DNA from: Luscinia megarhynchos | Taxonomy: Eukaryota; Chordata; Aves; Passeriformes; Turdidae | Assembly (NCBI GenBank): GCA_034336665.1 | Contig: CM067572.1 | Span: 3,836,286-3,900,285 of the forward strand | DNA length: 64,000 nt | Direction: 5' to 3' | Shown here: one piece after another, positions 48,216 through 60,400 of the stretch | Layout of the letters: every line of letters starts with the position of its first letter | How positions within the stretch are numbered: the stretch's first letter is position 1 | Made by a program: the position numbers and the translations under genes | The notes under the pieces: generated by a model | The model's database searches: none | The model's input: only the letters and a program-made list of their open reading frames with translations | What the model was told of the DNA's origin: nothing

Positions 48216-50173
48216 GTTCATAGCATTTGATGCAGTCTCTTGAGAGTTATAATCTTTTCAGATCCATCAAAAGTAGCAATAAAGAACCCATTTAGGAATA
48301 CATCAGAGATTTCCAGCCAGTTACACAGGACAGTACCACCTCACTCACCCCCACAGCCCAGGACTGAAAATGCTGACTGACCCCGGACACTGAACAAAAC
48401 CTGCTCACCAGTGAAATGCTCTGTCTGGGGAGAGAGGCAAAGGATACAGGAAAAAATCCTTTTAACAGCAATACCTCACACAATACAGCAGGAACCAAGG
48501 AATAAACTACCTATTTAAGCACCTCAAATGATCCTCCCCAGTCTTATGAGACTTCCCTCTGCTGCACAGCACAAAATGTCATCTTTATAACTGAAATGAA
48601 TCACAAATCTCAATATATGTTATGGGGGTGTTTACTGCAGTTTCTTTTTCAGTCTTTGTATTATGATTAACAGGAAATCACATAGTAGCTGTTTATTGCT
48701 TTCTAAAGGATGCCAAAAAAAGGGAGGATTGAGAAGATATGTTTCCTTCTCACCATAAAGAGGGGCTCAGAGAAATAATCAGAGTGAACTGCAATGTACT
48801 AGAAAAAAAGCAGCTCTGCCAAGTTCTTAACAAACCACCCATTGGATGCTGCATCAAACGGGAACAGAATCAGGAGTTTCAACTCACACAGCTGGAAGCA
48901 GAACGGGACACTGCCAGGCTGCCACTCTCACCTCCCAAAACACAACTACTCTGCAAGCAGAGGGCTGCACATGGTGCTGCAGTTCCTGGGGACCTGCAAC
49001 AACGAAGCTGTAACACATACAGGGTCACCTAAAGGCCTCTTGCCTACCCTTGTACTGGACACTGGCCATCAAAGAAAATTCCTGGTAATCAAGGATGCTT
49101 TAAAAGCAGAGATCTCTGCTATTAGAACTGAAGAAAAAAAAAATATTTGCCGTTAAAAATGTGGGTCTGTTGTGCATTGCTGATGCCACTTGTGTACCCA
49201 CATCAGGGCACAAGTTAACACACGTGGGTTCCCACTCCAACTGCAATAAACCCAGCATCATTTCTAAAACCACTTTACATTAATTTCATATATTGAAAAG
49301 TGTCTTTAAAAAATCCTGTCTTCTCCAGTGGACATTAAAGCTCCTCAAAATATTTACACCTGCAACTTGTTTAGCTAGTTTTTGCAGAGTTATGCAACCA
49401 GTTAAATTAGCTTAAAACAACATTAAATGTCTCATTTCCTTCATTCTTGGCCATGTTTTTGGTGTGTTATAAGCAAGATGTGCAACATATCCCACTTACT
49501 AACTATTCCATCACAAGTTTACTCCATGAGACTGTTAATCCTGTTGCTTAAAATTATTTCAAAAATAATAATGCCATTGCTCAGGTTGTTCTCACAAAGG
49601 ATGTACAATGAAAAAATGATGTACAGTAAGGAGCTCCTAAATTCTTGCTCAGCATCTCCATCTCTCCTCTGACACCTCACCTCACACAGGAATCAGATGC
49701 TAACTTGTAAGAAAATTATTTTTATTAAATGATGAAGACCTTGCAATGATGTTCCCTGAGCAATTTTAACTCAAAACAATCTCCATAACACAAATTTTTT
49801 TAAAACCACTGACATGAAACAACCACTATGCTTTTAAGTGAGCCCAAAATACAAAGTACAACAGAAAACTATATTGAAAATAGGTATTTATTCAAGCAGT
49901 AACAGTACAAGATGCCACATAACTTGAAGTTACATTGTGCATAAGGTAACTATGCCAAAGTTTTATTTCTTTATATTTTTCTCGGTCAAAGCAACTACCT
50001 TAAGTAAAAAAATATCTCCTATTTTATACCAATTAACAAACTATCCTCGCAGTGAACACGTGAATGTCATTATTCATATTTTGGAAAGTTTTGGTAAATG
50101 CCATGGTAATAAACCCTGCTGACAGCCCACATCCACAACCACAACCATCCACAACCACCCACATGGTTTAGTC

Positions 50174-50194
50174 TTTTTTTTTTTTTTTTTTTTT
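50174..50194. repeat. T21 homopolymer
   Basis: Twenty-one consecutive T residues, within the PHC3 first intron close to the CpG island. Length polymorphism or sequencing error is likely here. Confidence 0.9.
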
Positions 50195-50389
50195 CCAATT
50201 CACAACCCCTCCATGCAACTTCAAGGGGACAAACCACAAAAAACTCAAACTAAATACAAATTTCCTCCAAGCCTAACCCCTACGGGCATTCCGGTATTTG
50301 ACAGAGGGCTCCGAAATAAGAATCAAATAATAATAATAACGAAGGTGTGCTCTATGGGAATATACCCCACGGCAAGCGGAGCATCGGCC

Positions 50390-50830
50390 CCGCACTGAGG
50401 GGCCGCGGAGCCCCCTCAGCGGCCGCCCCCCAGCCAGGCCAGGCTGACCCACCCTCAGCCCCCGCCTCGCCCAGCCCGGCCCCGCCACCGCCCCCTCAGG
50501 AGAGCGAAGGCAGGCGGGCGGGAGGGGCCGGCCCGGCGCCGGGGCCGGGGCGCGGTCAGGGCGCGGGTTCCCCGCCCCCGCGGCCCGGCCGGCGCCCCGC
50601 GGCTGCCGCTGCCCGCGCTCCGCGCTCCCCGCCGGGACACTCGCCTGGGACGCGCCGCTCAAGGCGCCGCCGCCGCCGCCGCCATTTTCTCGCCTCCCTC
50701 ACGGGGGAGGTGCCGCGCGCGCGCGGGGCGCGGGTGCCGGCGCGCACGTGACAGGACCCGCCGCCATGTTGGCGGCGCCCGTGAGGGGCAGGGGCTGAGG
50801 GAGAGCGGCGGTGGGGCTGGGGAACTGAAA
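50390..50830 (-). promoter_or_regulatory. PHC3: CpG island promoter and 5' exon of PHC3
   Basis: A dense GC/CpG block lies upstream of the first PHC3 coding exon on its strand. It carries two GCCGCCATNTT elements (50678-50688 and 50760-50770), which read on the - strand as AAAATGGCGGC and AACATGGCGGC, the YY1 motif. It also has a CACGTGAC E-box at 50745-50752. No TATA box is evident. The 5' exon probably ends near 50645 (CCCAG/GCGAGT on the - strand), though this would be a GC donor and is not certain. Confidence 0.75.
50659..50685 (-). CDS. Possible upstream ORF in the PHC3 5' exon (MAAAAAAP)
   Basis: On the - strand an ATG at 50683-50685 opens nine codons, six of them GCG, and stops with TGA at 50659-50661. 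If transcription starts upstream of it, this is a short upstream ORF before the PHC3 start. The ATG is part of a YY1 site, so it may be only a promoter element. No translation evidence is visible. Confidence 0.3.
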   Translation of the reverse strand: MAAAAAAP

Positions 50831-51194
50831 TATGCGGTGTTTTCAGCCCAAATAACCTATCGACCTCTATGTGTAACAAAACAGCGAGCCTCTTTCAAGT
50901 GCCTCCTACATTTAGCAGCTCTTGCTCAGACTCAGCAGTGCATCCATCCTAATCACGGTGTGAGCATCTCACTTTTCTGAAGCTCTGCTTGCTTCCTTCC
51001 ACTCTCCAGCTCAAAGCACTGTGTGAATATGAGTTAGAATAATTACCTCTGGTCTCTCTTGCACCACACCTCGTTTTAGCACCTGATACAATATGCACCT
51101 ACAAATCTTTGCACTATAAGTACAGGAAGCCTGATGATTATGGGAGGTGCCTACAGGCTAAATCATGACTCCCACGCCTGAGAGAATTCAAGGG

Positions 51195-51290
51195 TCTGCA
51201 CAATGCACTCAGGAACATGGTGTGGCTCTCGGAGATGTTCTGTGGAGGACTAAAAGTTGGACTTGATGATCCTGGTATTTCTTAGGCCAT
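51195..51290 (+). mobile_element. CR1-like 3'-end fragment (sense)
   Basis: CTCAGGAACATGGTGTGGCT and GTTGGACTTGATGATCCTGG are phrases of CR1 3' tails in the sense direction. It is short and diverged, and the borders are approximate. Confidence 0.5.
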
Positions 51291-51399
51291 CACCACAGGA
51301 ACCAGGCTGGGGGATCCCCACGGAAGGGTCGGGGATGTGGGGGCCACACTGAGATCCAAGAATAGACTTTTGGAATTCCATTTGGAATGGAAGTCCATT

Positions 51400-51570
51400 T
51401 GCTGCAGACTGTACAGAGAGGTGGTGGAGTCCTCATCCCTGGAGATGTACAAGGAACAACTGGGCATGACATTCAGTGCTCTGTTCTGCTTGACGAGGTG
51501 AGGATTGATCAAAAGTTGGGACTCAATGCTTGGAGGTCTTTTCCAGCCTAAATGATTATTTGGCTCTAAC
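51400..51570 (+). mobile_element. CR1 LINE 3'-end fragment (sense)
   Basis: GAGGTGGTGGAGTCCTCATC, CCTGGAGATGTACAAGGAAC and GAGGTCTTTTCCAGCCTAAA followed by TGATTAT match the 3' end of CR1 in sense orientation. The 5' border is uncertain. Confidence 0.75.
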
Positions 51571-52973
51571 AAGGAGGGGTGTGGAAATTGCTAGGTATCT
51601 AGCAGCTAGTTGGGATAGCTAAGTTCTTTGCAAAGAGACTCAGCAAGTGTCTAACAAAACTCAAATACCTGCCAAAGCATTAGAGATGAGCTTAAACTGT
51701 TGACAGGTAAAGCAGTTGCACTGACCACAGGCGGGATGCCTGTGACAAACAGTGACAATTCCACAAGTCTAATGAGATGCCTCATTTCTCTAAAATATGA
51801 CATAATTCATCAGGAAAAAAATGGGAATTTTCACAGGTTAAAAATGAAGGTGTAGGGAAAATTATGACCCATTTTGAAATACTCTTGGAAATCTTCTAGG
51901 AAATGTCTTGGAAGTCTTGGTCAATATAAGGTTGAGTTCAGATATACCAAGGTACATCCTGTTGTACAAATGGAGTCTAAGACTCTGTGGATGCTGGGTG
52001 GAGCAAATAACTTGTTTCTGCTTAAAACCCCAACCCCTGCAGGAAAGTCAGGTAGCATGACAAAAAACTTGTACTTTGTAACCATAATCAAGGTAAACAG
52101 GAAATAAGGGTTTAAGTTTTTATCACAATCATAAGGAAAAACCAAGTGTGTTGACTGGAAAGTCAAGATCAAAAGTAACAAAAAACTGAACTCCATGATG
52201 CTCAAATACAAGCACCCAGACCTGGTGCTGACTGGAGGCAGTATGGAAAAGGGAATGTTTTGCCAGAATTGAAGAAACCAAAGATTCTTATTTTCTTAGG
52301 ACTGCTGGAAGATCAATCTGTTCAGGAAGTCCTGGGCAGCAAATGCATGTTGTCAAAAAAGCCATTGATGTTAAAAATATAAAGCTGGGAGCAAATACTG
52401 TTTGCAGTGATAAGGTTGCTTATGATTCTCAGCTTTAATAAAATACCTTTTGTTAACCATCCTGCTTCACGCCCCTAGTTGAAACACATCCTTCATGTTA
52501 CTTTCTTTAAAAATCTCTTAGCCATTTGATAAAAGGGAATTGAAGCTTTGCCTGAAATGAACACATTGTGCACATTGCAGTGAGTCTTCAGAATTCCCAT
52601 GGAAAACACTTTGGTCAGCAATCTTTGCAAGAAATGCACTGCCATCACCTCTGAACAGCTCCTGTTGCCCCTCAGCTCTGTGCTGGCTGCTACAGGGCAG
52701 CGTGCTGCTTTTGCCGTGGATTTGTGTTAAAATCCTGAATTTTCTGTCAGCTCCCAAATTGGGTTGGCAGCAGCCATAACAGTGTAGGAGTCACGGTGTG
52801 AACAGATTGCCAAGGTATATAGTTGGATGTGTCCAGTGGTGTTTTTCCTAATGCTGGGATGGGTTTGGTTTTATGTAACATCTCAGATGGAGAGCCTGGT
52901 CCATGGCTGGACAGCATCTGCTTCCTAAGAACTACCACTATGGGCATCTCTGGTTCAGAACAAGGACAATTGC

Positions 52974-53415
52974 AGAATGTCCCATGGGCAGGGACACCTT
53001 CCACTAGACCAGGTTGCTCCAAGCCCTCTCCAGCCTGGTGAATCTGGGACACTTCCAGGGATGGGGCAGCCACAGCTTCTCTGGGTAATGTGTGTCAGGG
53101 CTTCATCCCTGTCACAAGGGAAGAATTTCTTCCTTCTATCTAATCTGAACGTTCTCTCTTTAAATTTAAAGCCATTTTTTCTTGTTCTGTCACTCCATGC
53201 CGTTGTCCTAGTCCCTCATCGGCTCTCTGGAGACACCTTTAGGCACTGGATGGGGCTCTAAGGTTTCCCTGGAGCCCTGCTGTCTCTAGGCCGAACAACC
53301 TCTCAGCCTGTCTCCAAAGCAGAGAAGCTCCGATTCTTGGACCCTCTCCTTTGCCTCATCTGGACTCGCTCCAGCAGCAAAAAATTCTTCTTCTGTTGAT
53401 GGGCCAGACCTCAGA
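52974..53415 (-). mobile_element. CR1 LINE fragment (antisense), next to the PRKCI CpG island
   Basis: It starts GCAGAATGTCCCATGGGCAG and continues through GACACCTTCCACTAGACCAG, GAAGAATTTCTTCCTTCTAT, CGAACAACCTCTCAGCCTGT and CTGGACTCGCTCCAGCAGC. This is a long, well-ordered reverse complement of the CR1 3' region. It ends about 150 bases before the CpG island. The right border is approximate. Confidence 0.88.
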
Positions 53416-53559
53416 GCAGGACTACAGCATTGCAGGCTCTCAGTATTACCTGGAGAATCCCCTGCTGCCCACGCTGCTGGGGATTAGCCCCATCGGTACT
53501 TGGGTAGAACAACTTTCCCTCCTTGGCTCGCTATCACGGCAGGCACCCGCAGCTGAGGC

Positions 53560-54420
53560 ATCCCACAGCCCGCATCCCGCTCCGCTCCCGCCGCGCCGGC
53601 GCCAGAGCCGCCACAGCCGCCCCGCCGCCCGCAGCCCCGCCATGCTTCGCGCTGGGCCGTACCAAGTGTGGGTGGGGGAGTGACACACAACGCGGTGTCG
53701 CCCCCGTTGCGGACGCGGCGGCGGGAGCGCAGGGACCTGCGTGCGCGCTCGCACCCGTCTGACCGGGAGCGGCCGCTGCGGCGGCTCCACTACCGGACTG
53801 CCGGTTACCTGGGTGCCGCCGCCGCCGCTGCCCCCCCTCCGTTGCGGCGTGGAGCATCCCGCTCCACAGGTGTGGAGTCCCGTCGGAGAGAGCCCATGTA
53901 GAGCGCGGGGGGACACGCACGGCACTGACACCCGCATTCCAGAGGGGCAGAGCTGCTGCCCGGCCGGTCTGTGGGCGGCTGCTCCGCCCTGCCGGGGGAA
54001 ATCCAGCGCTGCCCTTCCGCGCAGCTCCGCGCAGCTCCGCGCTCCCTCTCGCCACCGCTTCTGCGCGCTCTCCTCCCGCCCCCGCGCGTGGTGCCGCCCG
54101 GCGCGGGCGGGGCGCGCTGGAGGCGCGGGGGTCGCGCAGCCGCCGCCCCGGCCCGGCCCGAGCCTGCGGCTCCCCCGCTGCGAGCCTGCGGCTCCCCCGG
54201 CCCGGCTCGGGGGCGATGCCGACGCAGCGGGACGGCGGCGCCGGCAGCACCATGTCGGCTCCGGGCGGCCTCGGGGGCAGCCTCGGCGGGGACGGCGCCC
54301 ACCAGGTCCGGGTGAAAGCCTACTACAAGGGGTGAGTGCGGGCGCCGAGCCCTGGGAACGGCCGGGCGGAGAGCAGCGTCCGAAGCGGCGCCGCGGGTGT
54401 TCGGGGTACCCGGCACGGGC
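53560..54420 (+). promoter_or_regulatory. PRKCI: CpG island promoter and 5' UTR of PRKCI
   Basis: About 860 bases of very GC- and CpG-rich DNA end with the first PRKCI coding exon. There is no TATA box. A 19-base direct repeat (54159-54177 and 54181-54199) lies just before the start codon. Long open frames on both strands here (up to about 244 codons) result from GC-rich composition and show no protein family. Confidence 0.8.
54216..54331 (+). CDS. PRKCI: PRKCI coding exon 1
   Basis: The first ATG (54216) gives [18 protein letters not shown], matching human MPTQRDSSTMSH.... A second in-frame ATG at codon 13 (54252) follows AGCACC, a better initiation context, and corresponds to the second methionine of the human protein. 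The exon is 38 codons plus two bases. Confidence 0.93.
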
Positions 54421-57400
54421 TCCCCCGGACGGGCTCCCCGGGATACTGCTGGCTCAAGCCCTGGGTACCCTCTGACTTGTACGGCAGGAGGGAAAAACAC
54501 TCCACGACCAACCGGCCGTGCTGAAATGGGTGTCAAGTGCTGGACTGGTGTCAGGGTTTAGGGGAGAACTCGGATCCTCCTTTCTCCTGGATGGCCGTCT
54601 CGGCGAGTAAGGATGTGCCTGAGCAGCCTTTGCCCTGCTCACCCTGCTTCCCTTCACCCCCCAGGCCCTGGCTGCCAGTAATAAGTATGTATTCCTTCAT
54701 AACACACGCCAAAAGTCGCATTTAGTTGTTCGGGATCCATCTTTGGTCCTGGTCTTTCTATGGTAAGTGATGTTCAGGACTAGAGGAAGAGGATGTTTGT
54801 ATGAAAATTTGTTTCATGGGTTTTTAGGCTGTTTGCCAGGGATCGAGCGATTTCCAGGGGAGTCTGTGAATGGTAACCTAGATGCTTCTGCTGTTAAAAG
54901 AACCCCAAAATACTAGATGTCTGCAAAATGGAAATCTGAGTTTTGTGGGGCTAATTCAGTAGTTCTCCAGCAATAACACATAAAGCAAAAGAAACGTCCT
55001 GCCTTGGGTTCATAGCCCCCTATTAAATAGTAACAGTTACAGGATTTAATAAGTTTCAGTGTAAGGGTTGCCAGTGGTTCATTGGGCCATTAAGTTTGAC
55101 GGGAGGTGATCTAAGCAGAAAACAATGTAGGTTGCATTTTTGGATTAAGTGTGACCACAGTGCCCTTGATAGCTTCCTTCCAGTTGTATGTGTTAAGCAC
55201 AAGAAGAGGTGTATTACGTTTTCCGTATTTACTCTCTACTATCTCTAGCTGTGTAATTTTAAGGAGAGGTATAGAAACTTCTCTGAGCATTTGGTATTTG
55301 GTGCTGTGTTTGGTTTCTGGCTTGTGTCACCTTTGGGGCTTTTCTTGACAGAAGTCTGTAGAAGTTCCTGTGGAGACTGGCACAGTCTGTGGCTTAAAGG
55401 ATATGTGAGACACTGTCAAAGTAGGTGAAATTCTGAGCTCTTTGTTTCACAGTCCCTTTAATCCACTTTTTCTTAAGGAAGCAAAGATGCCCCTGGCTAT
55501 CAGCTGGTAGAGGTATTCATTTGATCAGACTGAACTAAAATGGGAACTCTTCTGGGTCAAAACCATTTATTTTTCGTCTGCTGGGTCAGTTTTAATCTTG
55601 ATCATTTCCACATGCAATCACATGGATTCTTGCATTAGCACAGGGAGGCTGTGGGGCAAGAACAAGGAGGAAGCAGCCCAGGGTTGTGGGAGTGAGGAAA
55701 AAATCTGCTACACTGGACAGGATTGCTGGCTCATGACACTGGTAGTAATTTCACAGACGCTGGAATGTTTCTTTTGAGTCCTGTGCACTGACTTTTTATC
55801 TTTTAATGCAGTTATCGGTTTAATAATGGCATTGAGTCATAGAGGGTGTTGGTTAACCATTGTGAATACCAGCAAACTAACAAGCTGAATGCCTTAGTCA
55901 TGATTTATTTAGAGATATAAGCAAATTATTCTCTCCACTTTCTTAGAACAGAAAATCTCAAGCCCCTTCTCAGACTTGCACTATTGAGTGGATATCAAAG
56001 CCAAACACTTTACCTGCACTTATCCTGAAATGACTTGGAGACTGAGGACTGAATACTGATACCAAAGGCAGCTTTTCCCCTGTTCTTCATGTAAACTGTC
56101 TCAGGGCTGGATCGAGGAATTAATGGGAAACTGTGTTAATCAGGAAACGTTAATCTCTCCTAATTTCCTTTTAATGGAAGCATTTAAGTGGGTTGAAGAA
56201 TTTATTAGGAAAGTCTGGCTGGGAAGGTCTTTTCATCTTCCAAAAAGAGTTTCTGGTTAAAAAGAAAAAGAAACAAAAAACCACCAAGCCAACCCAACCC
56301 AGCCACTTAGAAGCACAGATTTGTTCTTGAAACGTTTGAGAATCTGATAGTCGGGATACTTGCCTAGGGCAAAGAGCTGAGCCTGAATCCCCAAAACTCA
56401 GCTGTGTCTGGCCAGGAGCCCAATTGCTTTTCTCAAGCAAAGACAAAGACTTCACACAGGACCCTTTGAAGAGTCTTTGTTTCATTGAACCGTGCACTGG
56501 TAATTCTTTATCTTAAATTCATGAAATATGTTAAAACAGGTTGGAAAATTTTCCTAAAAATGAACACAGATCATGAGAATAAGGGGATGGGGAATTCCCA
56601 GAGACTTGGGAATTAGGGCATTAAGTTGAAGTTTTTCCAGGTATTTCCCTCTCTCAGTTAAGCTTATATTCCACACAGGATTGGTTGTTTAAAATTCTTA
56701 AAATAGCATTAGGTATTTTAAAGATTTACTGTGACCTGCACGGTGTGTGTAACAAGGTTCCTGAGAGAGTTTTTAGGAATTCACTCTGTTACTCCAAAGA
56801 TGGATTTTTGTTGATGCAAGAACAAAGTGTAGCAGCTCCCAGTGTATGGCACTGATCAGCATCTGTAATTGCAACCATTTCAGCTCTCTGATGATATTCA
56901 AAGTTTGCCTTTTGTCTTACCTAATTTGCTGGAGATGTTTTTTGTCAGGTCAGTACAAGAAGTTGTTACATCATTCATACATACATTGTAGGAGTAGAGA
57001 ACAGGTAGGAATAATTCACTGCTCCTGCTCAAGGAATCCTGTCGAATTCATGCTGATTTAGAAAAGAAACAAAACCAAACAGCTATAATAACAATTTTTC
57101 TATCACGATTAGAACTGCTAGCATGTATTCTTTCAGTGCCTGGCATAGATTTTATGCTGGTTTTAGCTATGTAGGCTGTAATGTAGGTTAGATTTTTAAT
57201 AAAAAGGGGTAGATACCAATGCTTTGCTCACCTTCAGCTTGATTTGTTCAAATGAAGAACACACCTGACAGTCCTCTCATGATACGTGTTAAACCTGCTT
57301 CTTTTCTTAATTTTAATTACTTAATTACTTCAGTTTTATAAGTGGAAAAGTGTGAGGAGAAAAGAAATTTTAATTGTAAAATCAAAATGTATCTCCATAA

Positions 57401-60400
57401 AGATTTCCAGGGAATTAATTTCTTAAGGGCTTCTTGAAATCTTGCATAATTTCTTTTTATTTTTCTTTATCTTGGGCACTTTTTGATCAATTCTTCAGCA
57501 CTGTGTCTTCTATGAACAGTCAAGTTCTTCATAGGAGAGTGTTCAGCTTAAGAGAACTTGGACTAAGTCTGTGAATACATTTTCCTCCCTTCTTGCTGTT
57601 TCAATATTGATTTAGCTTTCTTATGTTGTATTTTTTTCCAGAAAAAGAGACTTGCACAGGGGAAAGCAATGCTTTAAATGGTTGTGAATATCAGTGGCTG
57701 CACCTCATGGTACAGAAATGACACTGGCACAGCAGAATTCCCCAGGAGTCCTGGGGGGGATCATTGCAGTGAGCTCTAATTAGAGCTTTTCAAAAGCCTT
57801 AATGACTGGCCCAGGTGTGTGACACATGTGGATATGTAGGTAACATGTATAATGTATCTGTACATTTCCCCATGCATAATATGGGATATATGAGGCTGCA
57901 GGTGGAAAAGTATAAAGCAGTAGTGTCTGTTCTTACAGGGTTGTTCTCTCACGGGAGTTTAAGATCAGAGTGAAAAAAGAGGTACAGATATTGAATTGTG
58001 TTTTAATTGTTTGCTTTTAATTGTCTGCTTTGGAGTTTTTGTGTTAGATTGTCCTTTTTTTTTTTTTTTTTTTTTTTTGGTTAAAGGACATTACAACTCT
58101 TGGATGATTTATAAAAGGAAGTGAGGAAGGCTGTTTGATCTCAGGAAAGGTGGACAATATGGTCTTTTAGATGTATTTAAAGTATGTTCCCTAGTGTGTT
58201 TAGGTTTACCTTTTGCCTTTTCTCAGTCTTCCTACGATTTATGTTTTACTGATTCTGACATTCCCAGGATATTGAGTCAGGCCTTCTAGTAGCATGAATA
58301 AATGATCTTTATTAATATTTATGAAAGATAAAGTGATAGCTTTTTCAGTGAAAGTAATTCAGGACAAGTGTTGTCTTGTATATTTGCATGTTTCCTGCTC
58401 ACAGGTCCTTGATTAAGACCAACTGTAATAGTGCTAAAACAAATTGTAAAAAGTCTGGTGCTTCCATAGTAAGAGTTAATTGGCACCTCCAGATGTGGTG
58501 GTGAAAAAGGTGTACTTGAATCAGATTTTCTTCTGATTTCCTATGTGTGCCAAGAGGGGACAAACAAAGATATTTATTTCACCTTGGAATAGCTTTATGA
58601 CAAACATGCTTATTCCAAGCAGTGTATAACCTTACCTTCATCACAAGGGAGGACCTGTTGTCAAGAAAATTTTACCCACATCTCAGTAAAAGAAAACATT
58701 TTTGTATCTTTAATGCAAGTCAGCATTCTATGGTCCATATTCACTTTCCTTTGTCCCTTAATTTGGCAACTAACTTTTATTTAAAATGAATTTTTTTTTC
58801 CTCAGTAGTATTTAACTTCTTGGCTTGAGTGAATGCAGCTTTTTTCGGACAAAGGCATCATCAGTGCTGTGTTAGGGGCAAGAAGTGTGGAGACATGAAG
58901 GTGTGACAACAGAACCATAGTGAAAGTGAGACCTGTGTGAGCAGGAAATGTCAGGGTTGTCAGTGGAGTTCAAATGGCAAAATAAAACAAAATAAACCTG
59001 TAACCTTTCCATTCTTGTGTTATGTAGATATTGCTTGTGGAACCTACTTGACATCATCTTTCTCTTTTAATATTGCTATTGGCTAGAGGTCTCTGAAAGA
59101 CTGATTAGTGTCTGCTATAGCAGAAGAGATATTCCAGATTATTTGGTAACTGTTTGATACCTGTCCTGCTAGAGATATTAGAGTAGTAATTTAAAGAATA
59201 CGCTTAAATTCTGAAATAATTAAACTCTCCTTTTTTTCTGAAGGGAAACTGGTTTGCTCTGTAAAGGTACCAACAAGTAGTAAGAGATTTTTCTCAGTTG
59301 GTACCAGCTTTTACTTTAGGGATACTAAGAGATTCCAAGGCTGGTTCAGTACATCTTAACATTGTGATTTTTTTCCTCTTTACTGCAGTACAGTTAAATC
59401 TATTTTAAGGGAATATGAATCATCACATTTGAAAATGTGCTGAACAGACTTTGCTAATATATATATAATTTAATATTTAGTTTTTGCTGAAGCATCAGTG
59501 AATGCAGTCTCAGAAAATGTGGTCCGTAACTTTCTGCTTTTCTGGCAGTAATAATCATTTAACAAACTCTCTAGTGACTAGTTCAATCCCAGAAACCCCT
59601 GCAATGTAAATATATATAAATATAAATACTTTGGCTTCTCAGCAGTCTTCAGAACTATGGGGTTTTTTTTGTTTAAGAACATATTCCACAGTGAATATAT
59701 CTGTGCTAAAATGTGAATCAGTGAAGGGATGGTAAACTTAGTGGAGCTGCTAAGTAAGCAGTGCCTTATTTCCTTCCCGGAAAAACAGGAAATACAGGTT
59801 AAGGCTTTGCCTCCTAATACAGGCTGGCTGTGTGGTGGCTGCCCATGTGTCTGTGACAGTAACAGGTTGTCAGATCTGCCTCATTGGCATTGGGTTCCCA
59901 GCTGCTCTTTCCATACAAGATGCAAAGGAAGACCTTGCTGTGTTGGAAGGATGTGATTGAGGACTTCAGATAAAGCCCCGTTTGCTCTAAATGACTGTGC
60001 TGTGTATAAATAGCAGGGTCCAGTTGTTTGCTTTGCATTTTGTCTCACGTGGAAGGAACAGGAGCGATTCCTCTACCAAATCACTTAGCAGCTTTTTGAC
60101 TGCTTTATTCAGATTATTGAAGAGATGTTGTGTTTATCCTGGGCATATGTCTGCTGTATTTACTGGAGCCTGTCCCCTAACTAAGCCTAACACAGCTGAT
60201 GATGCACTCCTAAGTCCAGAAGCAGGCTTGCTATTCTACCACAGTGCTTAGAAATTGCCAGTTGGTTTTATTCCTGCTGCTGCTCTCAGAGGAGCCTCAG
60301 GCAAGCAGTTTGGTTTTTGTGTGCTCTCTGCCCCTCCTGAGCATTGTTCTGGTTCCATAACCACAGCATTTTGTGTTAAGTCACCTTCTTGATCTCAATC

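Larger units (their letters stand above)
47863..50644 (-). other. PHC3: PHC3 5' intron
   Basis: It separates the CpG-island 5' exon from the first coding exon. It contains the CR1 fragment at 47992-48215 and a T21 run at 50174-50194. No coding exon is recognised. Confidence 0.6.
50880..52973. other. PHC3-PRKCI divergent spacer
   Basis: No coding exon was recognised on either strand. It contains two sense CR1 3'-end fragments (51195-51290 and 51400-51570) and otherwise AT-rich unique sequence. Confidence 0.6.

Noticed and set aside
50273..50879. Open frames of 107-134 codons in the PHC3 CpG island
   Set aside because: Composition-driven in GC-rich promoter DNA on both strands, with no conserved sequence.
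53534..54536. Long open frames on both strands at the PRKCI CpG island (239-244 codons)
   Set aside because: GC-rich DNA lacks stop codons by composition. The products are Arg/Pro/Ala/Gly low complexity, and the real start is the conserved MPTQRD frame at 54216.
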